Below are positions 16,739 through 25,280 of a stretch of 38,920 nucleotides of DNA, in pieces (the first letter of the stretch is position 1; every line of letters starts with the position of its first letter). The DNA comes from Candidatus Gastranaerophilales bacterium (GTDB lineage: Bacteria; Cyanobacteriota; Vampirovibrionia; Gastranaerophilales; Gastranaerophilaceae). The stretch covers positions 1 through 38,920 of the forward strand of contig CALUQL010000012.1 in NCBI GenBank assembly GCA_944322895.1, read 5' to 3'. The notes beneath the pieces were generated by a model, which had not been told where the DNA came from, searched no databases, and saw only the letters and a list, made by a program, of their open reading frames with translations. The position numbers and the translations under genes are program-made.

Positions 16739-17320
16739 ATGGAACAAAAATCATTAAAAGATACAAGAACTCGAGAAAATCTTATGAAGGCTTTTGCTGG
16801 GGAATCAATGGCTCGAAACAGATATTGCATTTTTGCTTCTGTTGCTGAAAAAGAAGGTCTTATTGAAATCGCGAATATATTTAGAATGACTGCTTTAAAT
16901 GAAAAAGAACATGCTGAAATTTATTTTAAATTCTTAGATGGTGAAGAAGTACAAATATTAAACGCCGCATATCCTTCTTGTTTTGGAGATACAAGGGCAA
17001 ATCTTATGTGTGCTGCAAAATATGAAGAAGAAGAACATTCTTTATTATATCCTGAATTTGGGACTATTGCAGAAGAAGAAGGTTTTAAAGATATAGCTGC
17101 AGCATTTTTTAATATTGCAACCATTGAAGCCCATCATAGTAAAAGATATGCTAAACTACACGAAAGATTAATAAACAATGAAATGTTTAGACGAAAAAAT
17201 AATGAGCACTGGATGTGTTCTCATTGCGGATTTATTGTAGAAAATGAATCCGCACCTGAAAAATGCCCTGTTTGTTCAAAGCCTCAAGGCTATTTTAATA
17301 TTTTGTGCGATTGTATTTAG
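16739..17320 (+). CDS. Rubrerythrin
   Basis: The 193-residue protein has the two-domain rubrerythrin layout. The N-terminal ferritin-like diiron domain (about 1-145) has Glu22 in GESMARNRY, the EKEHAE motif near 55-60, a Glu-rich EEEEH near 96-100 and the second-half ligands in IEAHHSKRY. The C-terminal rubredoxin-like domain has CSHC at 160-163 and CPVC at 176-179. Rubrerythrins reduce hydrogen peroxide in the cytoplasm of anaerobes, so this gene fits an oxygen-sensitive host. A strong GGGGAGG Shine-Dalgarno (16724-16730) lies 8 bases before the ATG, and TATAAA at 16712-16717 may be the -10. A bidirectional terminator follows. Confidence 0.96.
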   Translation: MEQKSLKDTRTRENLMKAFAGESMARNRYCIFASVAEKEGLIEIANIFRMTALNEKEHAEIYFKFLDGEEVQILNAAYPSCFGDTRANLMCAAKYEEEEHSLLYPEFGTIAEEEGFKDIAAAFFNIATIEAHHSKRYAKLHERLINNEMFRRKNNEHWMCSHCGFIVENESAPEKCPVCSKPQGYFNILCDCI

Positions 17321-17331
17321 ACTTATTAGTA

Positions 17332-17362
17332 AAAAAGAGGTTCTATTAGAACCTCTTTTTTA
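17332..17362. terminator. Bidirectional terminator between rubrerythrin and dCMP deaminase
   Basis: A 13-bp perfect stem pairs 17332-17344 (AAAAAGAGGTTCT) with 17348-17360 around a 3-base loop, A-rich on one side and T-rich on the other, so it can stop transcription from both convergent genes. It abuts the stop codon of the minus-strand gene. Confidence 0.9.
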
Positions 17363-17821
17363 TTTTACAGATGAATACACTTGTTCTGATAATTCTTTTT
17401 TTATGTCCTCTACCAAAATATGTTCAATCTGTGAATTTTCATCTTTTCTTAAATAAACATCTTTTATACCGGCTTGAACAATAAAACGCTTACACAGTAT
17501 ACAAATAAAATTATGCCCATATATATACATAGTTGCATTCTGGCATCTATCTTGTCCTGCTTGTATTATTGCATTTTGTTCGGCGTGGATGCTTCTGCAA
17601 GTTTCATACTTGGTACCTGACGGTATATTATTCTCTATTCTGTAACATTTACCAAGTTCAAAACAAGAAACTACTTTTGATGGAGTTCCATTATATCCGG
17701 TTGCTTTGATTTTTTTATCTTCACCAACAATAACAGCACCCACATGAGCTCTTAAACAATTTGAACGAGATGCACAGGTTTTTGCAATCTCTAGAAAATA
17801 TTCATTCCACTCTTTTACCAT
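17360..17821 (-). CDS. Deoxycytidylate (dCMP) deaminase, ComEB-like
   Basis: The 153-residue zinc deaminase converts dCMP to dUMP for thymidylate synthesis. Visible are the HVGAVIVGEDKKIKATGYNGTP segment, the catalytic HAE (His79, Glu81) within SIHAEQNAI, and zinc ligands Cys107 and Cys110 in FICILCKRFIVQAGI; the usual Pro before the first Cys is replaced by Ile. Length and the central C-x-x-C-containing insert fit dCMP deaminases better than cytidine or guanine deaminases. GAGGG (17826-17830) is 5 bases before the ATG, and a good promoter lies just upstream. The gene ends in a shared terminator with rubrerythrin. Confidence 0.93.
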   Translation of the reverse strand: MVKEWNEYFLEIAKTCASRSNCLRAHVGAVIVGEDKKIKATGYNGTPSKVVSCFELGKCYRIENNIPSGTKYETCRSIHAEQNAIIQAGQDRCQNATMYIYGHNFICILCKRFIVQAGIKDVYLRKDENSQIEHILVEDIKKELSEQVYSSVK

Positions 17822-17843
17822 ATATCCCTCAATTCGTTATTAC

Positions 17844-17872
17844 ATCATACAAAATTTCATAATAAGTAACAA
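17844..17872 (-). promoter_or_regulatory. Putative promoter of the dCMP deaminase gene
   Basis: On the minus strand TTGTTA (17867-17872) is followed after exactly 17 bases by TATGAT (17844-17849). The predicted leader is only about 15 bases and holds the GAGGG ribosome binding site. Confidence 0.55.
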
Positions 17873-17922
17873 TTGATTGTAAACTATTTATTAATCTGAT
17901 TTTTTTAATTTAAAATTATATT

Positions 17923-18864
17923 ATGGATAGACAAAGCAATATCTTAGAAAAGACTAAAAAGTTTTGGATAAGTATTACCGGATACAGAACTTTACTAATT
18001 TTAAAGTCTTTAATGGTAAGAAGTTATACAATAGATGAACTTGTAGAGATATTAAAAAACGACTCTATAACAAGTAAAGCAGTATCAAAAGATACGGTAA
18101 GAATTGCCATAAATACTCTTAAATCAGTTGGATGTGAAATTTTAAGACCTAACAAAGCAAATAATTATAAATATCAACTGATTAAACATCCGTTCTCCTT
18201 AAAAATAAGCGATAAAGAACTGAAAACTTTTACTATACTCAGAGATAAAATAGCTGAGGAAATAAAATACAATGATGTTTTTATACTGAACGACTTATAT
18301 GATAAATTGATATCTTTAACATTAAATGAAGAACAAATAGATTATGTTAATAATACACAACCATTACAAAAAATTAATAAAAAAATTTTAACCGAACTTA
18401 CAAACCCCAACGTTATTGGAAGAAAAGTACAAATAAAATATCTATCACCTAATTTCGGTGAAGAAGATATAGAAGTTATCCCTCAAAAAATAACTTATGA
18501 ATCAGGTAAAATATATTTAAGATGCTATATTTTTAAATATGAAAAGAACAGCTTATTAAATGTTGAAAGAATTTTAAAAATTAGTAGTATTGATATGTTT
18601 AATATATACGATAAAAACTCATTATACGAAGTTATATATGAAGTCTTTGGTAATAGTGCAAGTACATTTAAACCACAGAAAAATGAAAGAATAATCTCCC
18701 AAAAAGATAGTTCAATTAAAATAGAAACAATTGTTGATAACGAATTTTTGTTTATACAAAGACTTTTGTTATTCGGTGCTGATTTTAAAATTGTTTCACC
18801 TGATTTTTTTAGAGAAAAGCTTATAGATAAAATAAAACTAATACAAAAAGGATATATAGAATGA
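17923..18864 (+). CDS. WYL-domain transcriptional regulator, first of a tandem pair
   Basis: The 313-residue protein has an N-terminal helix-turn-helix region (about 20-70, with SYTIDELVEILKND and VRIAINTLKSVG), a central WYL-type domain (about 135-215, KVQIKYLSPNFGEEDIEVIP and KIYLRCYIF) and a C-terminal WCX-like extension (about 225-310, YEVFGNSAST to the end). WYL proteins sense ligands or nucleic acid and control transcription. The WYL triad itself is degenerate here. It overlaps the next, homologous gene by 4 bases (ATGA), an arrangement like actinobacterial PafB-PafC, which act as a heterodimer. The start ATG has no good Shine-Dalgarno. Target genes are unknown; the linked DUF4127 gene is a candidate. 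Confidence 0.75.
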   Translation: MDRQSNILEKTKKFWISITGYRTLLILKSLMVRSYTIDELVEILKNDSITSKAVSKDTVRIAINTLKSVGCEILRPNKANNYKYQLIKHPFSLKISDKELKTFTILRDKIAEEIKYNDVFILNDLYDKLISLTLNEEQIDYVNNTQPLQKINKKILTELTNPNVIGRKVQIKYLSPNFGEEDIEVIPQKITYESGKIYLRCYIFKYEKNSLLNVERILKISSIDMFNIYDKNSLYEVIYEVFGNSASTFKPQKNERIISQKDSSIKIETIVDNEFLFIQRLLLFGADFKIVSPDFFREKLIDKIKLIQKGYIE

Positions 18865-19778
18865 AAAAACCTGAGAAAAATCATGATACGGGTTTAAGAA
18901 TATTGGAAATATTAAAAATACTTCTGGAAAGAAATTTATCAAAAACAGAATTAATCGAAAAATTAAAAGAAAATGATTCGGTTGAAAATGTCTATTCTCA
19001 AGAAGCATTTTTAAAATATTTCAATACTTTTGAATTATCCGGTTTAAAATTAAACAGATTTCAAGGTAAATATTCTTTAAATAACGCTTTATTAAAAACA
19101 AACTTAAGCAAAAAAGAACAAGAAATGCTGATTCTTCTTATTAATTCAATAACAAAGTTAAATAATAAATCAGAAGAAGAAATAATGAAAAATTTTTTCT
19201 TAAAAATTGATAAATATGTAGACATAGATTTAAATAACGAATTAAATAATATAGCTAACAAAGAAACCTCAATACAAAATTTGAATATTAGAAATAATGT
19301 AATAGAAACTTTAAAACATTTGATTTACGAAGAACAAAAAGTAAATATAACATATAAAAAAACAGATAATACGGAAGAAACAGATACTTTCGAATTAAAA
19401 GAAATTATAGAAAAGGATAATTGTATCTATGTTGTATGTTATAGCCCATTGTTAGGTCGTAACAAAAAAATAAATATAAATTCTATTAAATCATTGAATC
19501 AGCTTCCACAAAAGATTTCAGGTGTATGCTACTTGAATTCAATAGTATTTGAAGTATATGGAAGGCTAGCCTCTTTATACAGATTAAAACCATCAGAAAA
19601 AGTAATAGACTTCAGTAATAATCATTTAACAATATCAAATACGGAAGAAGATAAAGACTCTCTTTTATTACGATTATTAAAGTACGGTGAAAATTGTAAG
19701 ATTATAAGGCCCAAATCACTACAGGAAGAATTTATAAATTTAACAAATGACATATTAAAGAATTTGGAGGCTTCATAG
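18861..19778 (+). CDS. WYL-domain transcriptional regulator, second of a tandem pair
   Basis: The 305-residue protein shares the layout of the preceding one: an N-terminal winged-helix-like region (about 8-70, ERNLSKTELIEKLKEND), a WYL-type domain (about 145-215, KVNITYKKTDNTEETDTFEL, then NCIYVVCYSPLLGRNKKINI) and a C-terminal WCX-like region (about 220-300, FEVYGRLASLYRLKPSEKV). In both proteins the WCX part starts with the same V-x-x-x-x-E-V-[FY]-G pattern, showing common ancestry. It starts inside the stop of the first gene (ATGA) and its TAG overlaps the GTG of the DUF4127 gene by one base. Tight overlap on both sides argues for equal expression and perhaps a heterodimer. Confidence 0.72.
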   Translation: MKKPEKNHDTGLRILEILKILLERNLSKTELIEKLKENDSVENVYSQEAFLKYFNTFELSGLKLNRFQGKYSLNNALLKTNLSKKEQEMLILLINSITKLNNKSEEEIMKNFFLKIDKYVDIDLNNELNNIANKETSIQNLNIRNNVIETLKHLIYEEQKVNITYKKTDNTEETDTFELKEIIEKDNCIYVVCYSPLLGRNKKININSIKSLNQLPQKISGVCYLNSIVFEVYGRLASLYRLKPSEKVIDFSNNHLTISNTEEDKDSLLLRLLKYGENCKIIRPKSLQEEFINLTNDILKNLEAS

Positions 19779-21229
19779 TGTCTAAGATTGCTTTAATTCC
19801 AATAGATAATCGTCCTGTTTGTTATCAACTTCCTCAGCAAATAATAAATCAGGCGAAGGAACATTCTTTGGTATTACCCGAAATAGATTTAATGGGTGAT
19901 TTAGATAAAAATGCCAATATAAATTCAATACTAAAATGGCTTGATTCATTAAAGGATATAGATATTTTTGTAATTTCACTCGATACAATAGCCTATGGGG
20001 GTCTTATTCCTTCTAGAAGAAGTAATGATAGTTATGAAGAAATCAAATCAAGAATAGACAAAATGGTTTCCGTATTAAAGAAACATTCGGCTAAAATATA
20101 TGCATTCTCAAGTATTATGCGAATTTCTAATAATAATATAAACGAAGAAGAAAAAGAATATTGGTCAAGTTATGGTACTAAAATATTTCAATATTCTTAT
20201 AATATGCATAAAATGGAAGCTACTTGTGATTCATCATATATGTTAGCTTGTAATTGTAATGCAACCAGAATTCCTGAAGATATCCTGGAAGATTATCTTA
20301 ATACAAGAAAAAGAAATTTTGAAATTAATAAGTATTATATAGATTTGAAAAAACAAGGTATATTTGATACATTAGTTTTTTCAAAAGATGATTGTGCAGA
20401 ATATGGCATAAATGTAAAAGAAGCTATTGAACTGGAAAACTTATCATCAAATGAAAGTAATATATTCATAAAAACAGGTGCAGATGAAATTCCATTAACA
20501 TTATTATCAAGAGCAATAAATAAACAAAAACATATAAAAATATGCCCTATATATTTAAATCCAAACAGTATAAATAAAGTATCAAAATATGAAGATATCT
20601 CGGTTGAGAAATCAGTAGAATCGCAAATAGAACTTTCAGGCGGTATTATAAGTGATGAGAAGAATTGTAACTTAATATTACTTGTAAATAACTTTGAAAT
20701 TGAACAAGGTGAACTGGTAATGAATGTATATGAACCGGAATATAATAAAGATTTAATAATTCCAGATAAGCCATATTTTATAGCTGATATCTTAAATGCA
20801 AATGGGAGTGACAACGGTTTTGTTAAAGCATTATTTGCAAATAATAGTCTAAAAGAGTTTTTTGGTTATGCAGCTTGGAACACGACTGGGAATACTCTCG
20901 GGAGTTGTATATCCACAGCATTAACATATTACGGGGCTAAACATCCTAGTAAAAAAGACTTTAAGATATTGCAATTAACAAGATTTCTTGATGATTGGGC
21001 TTATCAAGCAAATATAAGAGCTCAAATCCGAAATGATAAAGGTAATTTATCCAATACCGTTTTGAAAATAACAATGAAAGAATATGAAAATTTTCTTTTG
21101 AATAAATTTGATGTAAAAAAATATCATACAGAGTACTATTTCCCTTGGAAAAGATTTTTTGAGATAGGTATTTTAATAAAGAAAAATTATATAAGATTGC
21201 CTTTTGTTGATATATTATTTTATGAGTGA
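19778..21229 (+). CDS. DUF4127-family protein
   Basis: The 483-residue protein opens with SKIALIPIDNRPVCYQLPQQ, the hallmark N-terminus of DUF4127, and continues with FVISLDTIAYGGLIPSRR and a central FSSIMRISNNN; later come IKTGADEIPLTLLSRAIN and YAAWNTTGNTLGSCISTAL. Length is about that of the full family. The function is not established to my knowledge; conserved Asp, Arg and Asn residues suggest an enzyme. No signal peptide is visible. The GTG start at 19778 overlaps the WYL gene stop, with GGAGG 8 bases before it. thrS begins 36 bases downstream without an intervening terminator, so readthrough into thrS is possible. Confidence 0.8.
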   Translation: MSKIALIPIDNRPVCYQLPQQIINQAKEHSLVLPEIDLMGDLDKNANINSILKWLDSLKDIDIFVISLDTIAYGGLIPSRRSNDSYEEIKSRIDKMVSVLKKHSAKIYAFSSIMRISNNNINEEEKEYWSSYGTKIFQYSYNMHKMEATCDSSYMLACNCNATRIPEDILEDYLNTRKRNFEINKYYIDLKKQGIFDTLVFSKDDCAEYGINVKEAIELENLSSNESNIFIKTGADEIPLTLLSRAINKQKHIKICPIYLNPNSINKVSKYEDISVEKSVESQIELSGGIISDEKNCNLILLVNNFEIEQGELVMNVYEPEYNKDLIIPDKPYFIADILNANGSDNGFVKALFANNSLKEFFGYAAWNTTGNTLGSCISTALTYYGAKHPSKKDFKILQLTRFLDDWAYQANIRAQIRNDKGNLSNTVLKITMKEYENFLLNKFDVKKYHTEYYFPWKRFFEIGILIKKNYIRLPFVDILFYE

Positions 21230-21265
21230 TAACATTTACTTAAAAGTAATATCGAAGGAAAAGCT

Positions 21266-23047
21266 ATGGAAAAGAACAACGAGAATTTACATATTTTAAG
21301 ACACTCAGCTTCACATATAATGGCGCAAGCTGTTCAAAAATTATTTCCGAGCGCGAAATTAGCAATCGGACCTGCTGTTGATAACGGATTTTACTATGAT
21401 TTTGATTTGGAAGGTCACTCTTTCACCGATGAAGATTTAGTAAAAATCGAAACAGAAATGAAGAATATTCTCAAACAAAATTTGGTTTTTGAAAAGTATG
21501 AAATTCCTGATGTTCAAAAACAAATTGATGAATTCAAAGCACAAGGTGAAATATATAAAGCTGAATTACTTGAAGAACATAAAAATGATAACCCGACTTT
21601 ATATTTGACAAAAGATAAAGACGGAAATGTTCTATTTAATGACTTATGTTCAGGACCTCATGTTCCAAATACATCATATATAAAAGGCAACTCAATAAAA
21701 CTTCTGAAAGTTGCAGGAGCATACTGGAGAGGTAATGAAAAGAACAAAATGCTTCAAAGAATATATGCAACAGCATTTTGGAATAAAGAAGATTTAGAAA
21801 AATATTTGAATTTCTTGGAAGAAGCTCAAAAACGTGACCATAGAAAGCTTGGAACTCAATTAGATTTGTTCTCTGTTAGAGAAGAAATCGGTGGCGGTTT
21901 AGTTCTATGGCATCCAAATTTAGCTATTGTAAGAGAAGAAATTGAAAATTATTGGAGAACAGAACACAGAAAAAGAGGATATGTTATTGTACAAACTCCT
22001 CAACTTGCAAAATCAAAGCTATGGGAAATTTCAGGACACATAGATCACTATAAAGAAAATATGTTTTTCATCCAAAAAGAAAATGAAGAAGATGATCAAT
22101 ATATAGTAAAACCGATGAACTGTCCGTTCCACATTATGATTTATCAAGCAAACAGATATTCATATCGTTCGCTGCCTTTAAGAATGGCAGAACTTGGAAC
22201 TGTATACAGAAAAGAAAAATCCGGAGCATTGTCAGGTTTAACACGTGTTCAAGGTTTCACACAAGATGATGCCCATATTTTCTGTACACCTGAACAATTA
22301 GTAGATGAAATCAATGCAATTATTGACTTTGTTTCAGATACAATGAAAATCTTTAATATGGATTTTGAAGTAGAACTTTCAACAAGACCTGAAAGCTATG
22401 TCGGTGAATTATCAAACTGGGAATTAGCAGAAGCCGGTTTAAAAGAAGCTATGGATAAACGTGGCATGAAATATGAAATCAATGAAGGTGATGGAGCATT
22501 CTATGGTCCAAAAATCGATTTCAAAGTAAAAGATGCTATAGGTAGAACTTGGCAATGTGCAACAATTCAATTAGACTTCAATCTCCCTGAAAGATTTGAA
22601 ATTAAATATCAGGATAAAGACGGTCAAATGAAGACACCTGTTATGCTTCATAGAGTAATCTTCGGTTCTATGGAAAGATTCCATGGTATTTTAATCGAAC
22701 ACTTTGCAGGTGCATTCCCAATGTGGCTTGCACCATCACAAGTATGCGTTGTTCCTATTGCTGACAGACACTGTGATTATGCAAAACAAATATATGATAA
22801 ACTTTTTGAAGCTGGTATAAGAGTAAAACTTGATGACAGAAGTGAAAGTATGAATTACAAAATCAGAGAAGCACTTCAAGGCAATAAAATTCCTTATGTA
22901 CTTGTTGTAGGTGATAAAGAAATCGAAGAAAATAAGGTAGCAATCAGAGTAAGAGGAATTGGTGAATCAGGTAAATTATCTATAGATGAATTTATTGATA
23001 AAGCACTTAATAAAATAAAAACAAAAACTCAGGATTTATCATTATAA
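21266..23047 (+). CDS. thrS: Threonyl-tRNA synthetase (no TGS domain)
   Basis: The 593-residue class II synthetase charges tRNA-Thr. The editing domain starts immediately with LHILRHSASHIMAQAVQKLFP, so the N-terminal TGS domain (about 60 residues in the long form) is absent. The catalytic core shows the zinc-binding MNCPFHIMIY, RMAELGTVYRKEKSGALSGL, then QGFTQDDAHIFC, EGDGAFYGPKIDF, TIQLDFNLPERF and HRVIFGSMERF. The C-terminal anticodon-binding domain begins near PSQVCVVPI. An AAGGAAA site precedes the ATG and a terminator follows the gene. Threonyl-tRNA synthetases without TGS occur in several lineages, including Cyanobacteria. Confidence 0.97.
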   Translation: MEKNNENLHILRHSASHIMAQAVQKLFPSAKLAIGPAVDNGFYYDFDLEGHSFTDEDLVKIETEMKNILKQNLVFEKYEIPDVQKQIDEFKAQGEIYKAELLEEHKNDNPTLYLTKDKDGNVLFNDLCSGPHVPNTSYIKGNSIKLLKVAGAYWRGNEKNKMLQRIYATAFWNKEDLEKYLNFLEEAQKRDHRKLGTQLDLFSVREEIGGGLVLWHPNLAIVREEIENYWRTEHRKRGYVIVQTPQLAKSKLWEISGHIDHYKENMFFIQKENEEDDQYIVKPMNCPFHIMIYQANRYSYRSLPLRMAELGTVYRKEKSGALSGLTRVQGFTQDDAHIFCTPEQLVDEINAIIDFVSDTMKIFNMDFEVELSTRPESYVGELSNWELAEAGLKEAMDKRGMKYEINEGDGAFYGPKIDFKVKDAIGRTWQCATIQLDFNLPERFEIKYQDKDGQMKTPVMLHRVIFGSMERFHGILIEHFAGAFPMWLAPSQVCVVPIADRHCDYAKQIYDKLFEAGIRVKLDDRSESMNYKIREALQGNKIPYVLVVGDKEIEENKVAIRVRGIGESGKLSIDEFIDKALNKIKTKTQDLSL

Positions 23048-23068
23048 GATATAAGAGATTATAATATT

Positions 23069-23098
23069 AAAAAGAGGGGTAAATTTATCCCTCTTTTT
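23069..23098. terminator. Bidirectional terminator between thrS and the CheW gene
   Basis: AAAAAGAGGGGTA pairs with TATCCCTCTTTTT (one G-T wobble) around a short AT loop. The stem is flanked by A-run and T-run, suitable for both convergent genes; the minus-strand CheW gene ends at 23101. Confidence 0.88.
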
Positions 23099-23100
23099 AA

Positions 23101-24135
23101 TTAGCTGATATTTATATATAATCTATCATCATTAATTATTTTCTCGAAATTTAATATACTATAAAGTTTGTCATCTTCCATAAATTCAGAAGATATATAT
23201 TTTGAATTTCCGGAGAAAGTTCTATGATTATCAATATTCTTTAGGTTTTTTATGTATTTGATTTCATCAACCAAAATGGCAATATTAAAATCTTTGCCTT
23301 TTGCTATAATGAGTTTACTTCCTTCATGAATTGTATTGATATCATTATTTAGAAATCTTTTTAAATCTAAAACAACCAAAAAATCTCCTTTTAAATTAAT
23401 AATCCCCTTTATATAATCCTTTGTGTATGGAAGTTTTGTAATATTAAGTCTTTTTATGGATATAAATTCTTTTACAAATTTTAAATCTAAATAATAATTA
23501 TGATTATCAAGGGTGAATAATATATGTTGATTCATTGTATTCAAATTAAATGGAAAAGAAAAAACCTCTTGAGTTGATTTATTTTGTTGTGCTCTTATTT
23601 TTAATATCTGTTTTGATTTTTCATCAGATGGTAATAAAGCAGTATAATTTACATTGCTATCATTATTATTAGTTTTGTTAACCAATTCGCTAACAGTATT
23701 CATATCTATAATATTTATTGATTCGTTTTCTGTTTTGCAAACCTCTTTTAAAATAGAGTCTTTCATATCATAGGGAATTGGTTGAATATCCTGAGCGTTA
23801 AGAGTTGTTATATTTTCTATTTTTTCCGTATGAATGGCAAAACAATTACCGTTAACTATTGTAATTATTAACTGATTATTTATAGAAAACTGTGATGGCT
23901 CAAATCCTAAGTATGGGCATAAATCAACAGCTTTAATCATTAACCCGTTATAGTTAAACATTCCTATTATACTTTGTGGTGCTTTGGATGGTATTTCTAT
24001 TTCAGGAATATTAATAACCTCCATAACATTCTGAATATTAATTGCATATTGTTTCCCTTTTAATATAAAAACAATGAAATATTCGTTGAGATTATTAATT
24101 TCAGAAGATAATGTGATTTCGTAATTATTGTTCAT
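23101..24135 (-). CDS. Double CheW-domain chemosensory adaptor
   Basis: The 344-residue protein contains two CheW-like domains in tandem. The first (about 15-155) has EYFIVFILKGKQYAINIQNV, IIGMFNYNGLMIKAVDL and a C-terminal QPIPYDM. The second (about 200-340) has HILFTLDNHNYYLDLKFVKE, YIKGIINLKGDFLVVLDLKRFL and AILVDEIKYI. The linker (about 155-200) is polar and Asn-rich. CheW couples chemoreceptors to CheA; duplicated CheW proteins could bridge two partners within an array. The first domain is the more divergent. It is divergent from the MCP gene 96 bases away and has AAGG 8 or 9 bases before its ATG. Confidence 0.82.
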   Translation of the reverse strand: MNNNYEITLSSEINNLNEYFIVFILKGKQYAINIQNVMEVINIPEIEIPSKAPQSIIGMFNYNGLMIKAVDLCPYLGFEPSQFSINNQLIITIVNGNCFAIHTEKIENITTLNAQDIQPIPYDMKDSILKEVCKTENESINIIDMNTVSELVNKTNNNDSNVNYTALLPSDEKSKQILKIRAQQNKSTQEVFSFPFNLNTMNQHILFTLDNHNYYLDLKFVKEFISIKRLNITKLPYTKDYIKGIINLKGDFLVVLDLKRFLNNDINTIHEGSKLIIAKGKDFNIAILVDEIKYIKNLKNIDNHRTFSGNSKYISSEFMEDDKLYSILNFEKIINDDRLYINIS

Positions 24136-24199
24136 TTTAAATTAAACCTTTATAATAATTATACAATATATTGATGATTATAAAATCCAAAGAATGGAC

Positions 24200-24225
24200 T
24201 ATAATTATTGAATAAAGATTAGGAG
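24200..24225 (+). promoter_or_regulatory. Putative -10 and Shine-Dalgarno of the MCP-cheA operon
   Basis: TATAAT at 24200-24205 is perfect but no -35 lies at normal spacing, so activation or another sigma factor is possible. AGGAG at 24221-24225 lies 6 bases before the ATG. Confidence 0.4.
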
Positions 24226-24231
24226 TAAAAA

Positions 24232-25269
24232 ATGGCAGGTAGAGATATTAGTATTATAAATAGATTGACCAAAAAAAATATTAAAGATACTTTAATATTG
24301 GGTATAGCAACGATATTGATTGTTGCAATTATTACGTTTGTTGAAAATAAACCTATAATGGTTTGTTCAACAGTTGCTGTATTGTTGTTCTATTTTGCCC
24401 AATATCAGTTATCGAAGAATGAACTTATGAAGTCTATTGATAAGTTAATCGATAATGAACTTAAAGAATTTCAAAAAGTTAGTGTGAAAGTTCTTCAGTT
24501 GAGTGAGAAACAAAGACAGTTGACTCATAAATATACTGAAATGTTAAATCAAGTAGTTCAAACGACTAAGTTATTCAAAAATAGTGCAATTAAGACGAAA
24601 GAGAAAACACAGGGTATTTCTTTAAAAATTCAAGATACGTATGAAACATCCGGAAGAGAGTCAAAATCATTAAATGAGAACATAACAACAATGCAAAATT
24701 TAAAACATAAAGTTCAAGTTATTGCTGAGTTGATTATAGAATTGACGGACTATATTAAACAAATCGGTTCAACAGTTAATATAGTTGAAAATATATCAGA
24801 ACAAACAAATATGTTAGCATTAAATGCTGCAGTTGAAGCTGCAAGAGCAGGTGAGTACGGTAAAGGTTTTGCTGTAGTAGCCGGCGAAATTAGAAAACTT
24901 GCAGATGAATCAAAACATGCTACAAATAAAATTACAAGTTTAGTTGCAGAGATTGAACAAACAACATCTTCTACTATTATGGCTGCTGAAGACGGTGCAA
25001 AGGAAATTGAGATTGGTGTAAAGTATGCTAATGATATAAATTCTAATATATCGAAGATTGTCAACAAAATAAAAGAACTTGGTCTTGATTTAAATGATGT
25101 TCTTACATCCGCTATTGAACAACAATCAATTACTAATGATGTGTTAGAAATAATAGACAATATGCAAAAAAGTATATCTGAAACAATTAACACACTTGAA
25201 GAAAATATAGAAAACATTAGAGCTTTCTCTGAAATTTCAACAAACATAAAAGATAATATTGCAAATTAA
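24232..25269 (+). CDS. Methyl-accepting chemotaxis protein without sensor domain
   Basis: The 345-residue receptor has two N-terminal transmembrane helices (about 18-36 and 42-60) joined by only a few residues (ENKPIM), so there is no extracellular ligand-binding domain. The rest is a long cytoplasmic coiled coil with the signalling hairpin, in which EQTNMLALNAAVEAARAGEY, then GKGFAVVAGEIRKLADES, is the conserved tip that binds CheA and CheW. It is too short for a HAMP domain of normal size. Such receptors may sense membrane or cytoplasmic state, or work with an unlinked sensor; that is inference. cheA follows 11 bases after its stop. Confidence 0.92.
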   Translation: MAGRDISIINRLTKKNIKDTLILGIATILIVAIITFVENKPIMVCSTVAVLLFYFAQYQLSKNELMKSIDKLIDNELKEFQKVSVKVLQLSEKQRQLTHKYTEMLNQVVQTTKLFKNSAIKTKEKTQGISLKIQDTYETSGRESKSLNENITTMQNLKHKVQVIAELIIELTDYIKQIGSTVNIVENISEQTNMLALNAAVEAARAGEYGKGFAVVAGEIRKLADESKHATNKITSLVAEIEQTTSSTIMAAEDGAKEIEIGVKYANDINSNISKIVNKIKELGLDLNDVLTSAIEQQSITNDVLEIIDNMQKSISETINTLEENIENIRAFSEISTNIKDNIAN

Positions 25270-25280
25270 TAGGAAAGAAT

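Noticed and set aside
24750-25247. Minus-strand open frame across the MCP gene
   Set aside because: It is the Ser/Ile-rich shadow of the conserved MCP signalling region and has no independent support.
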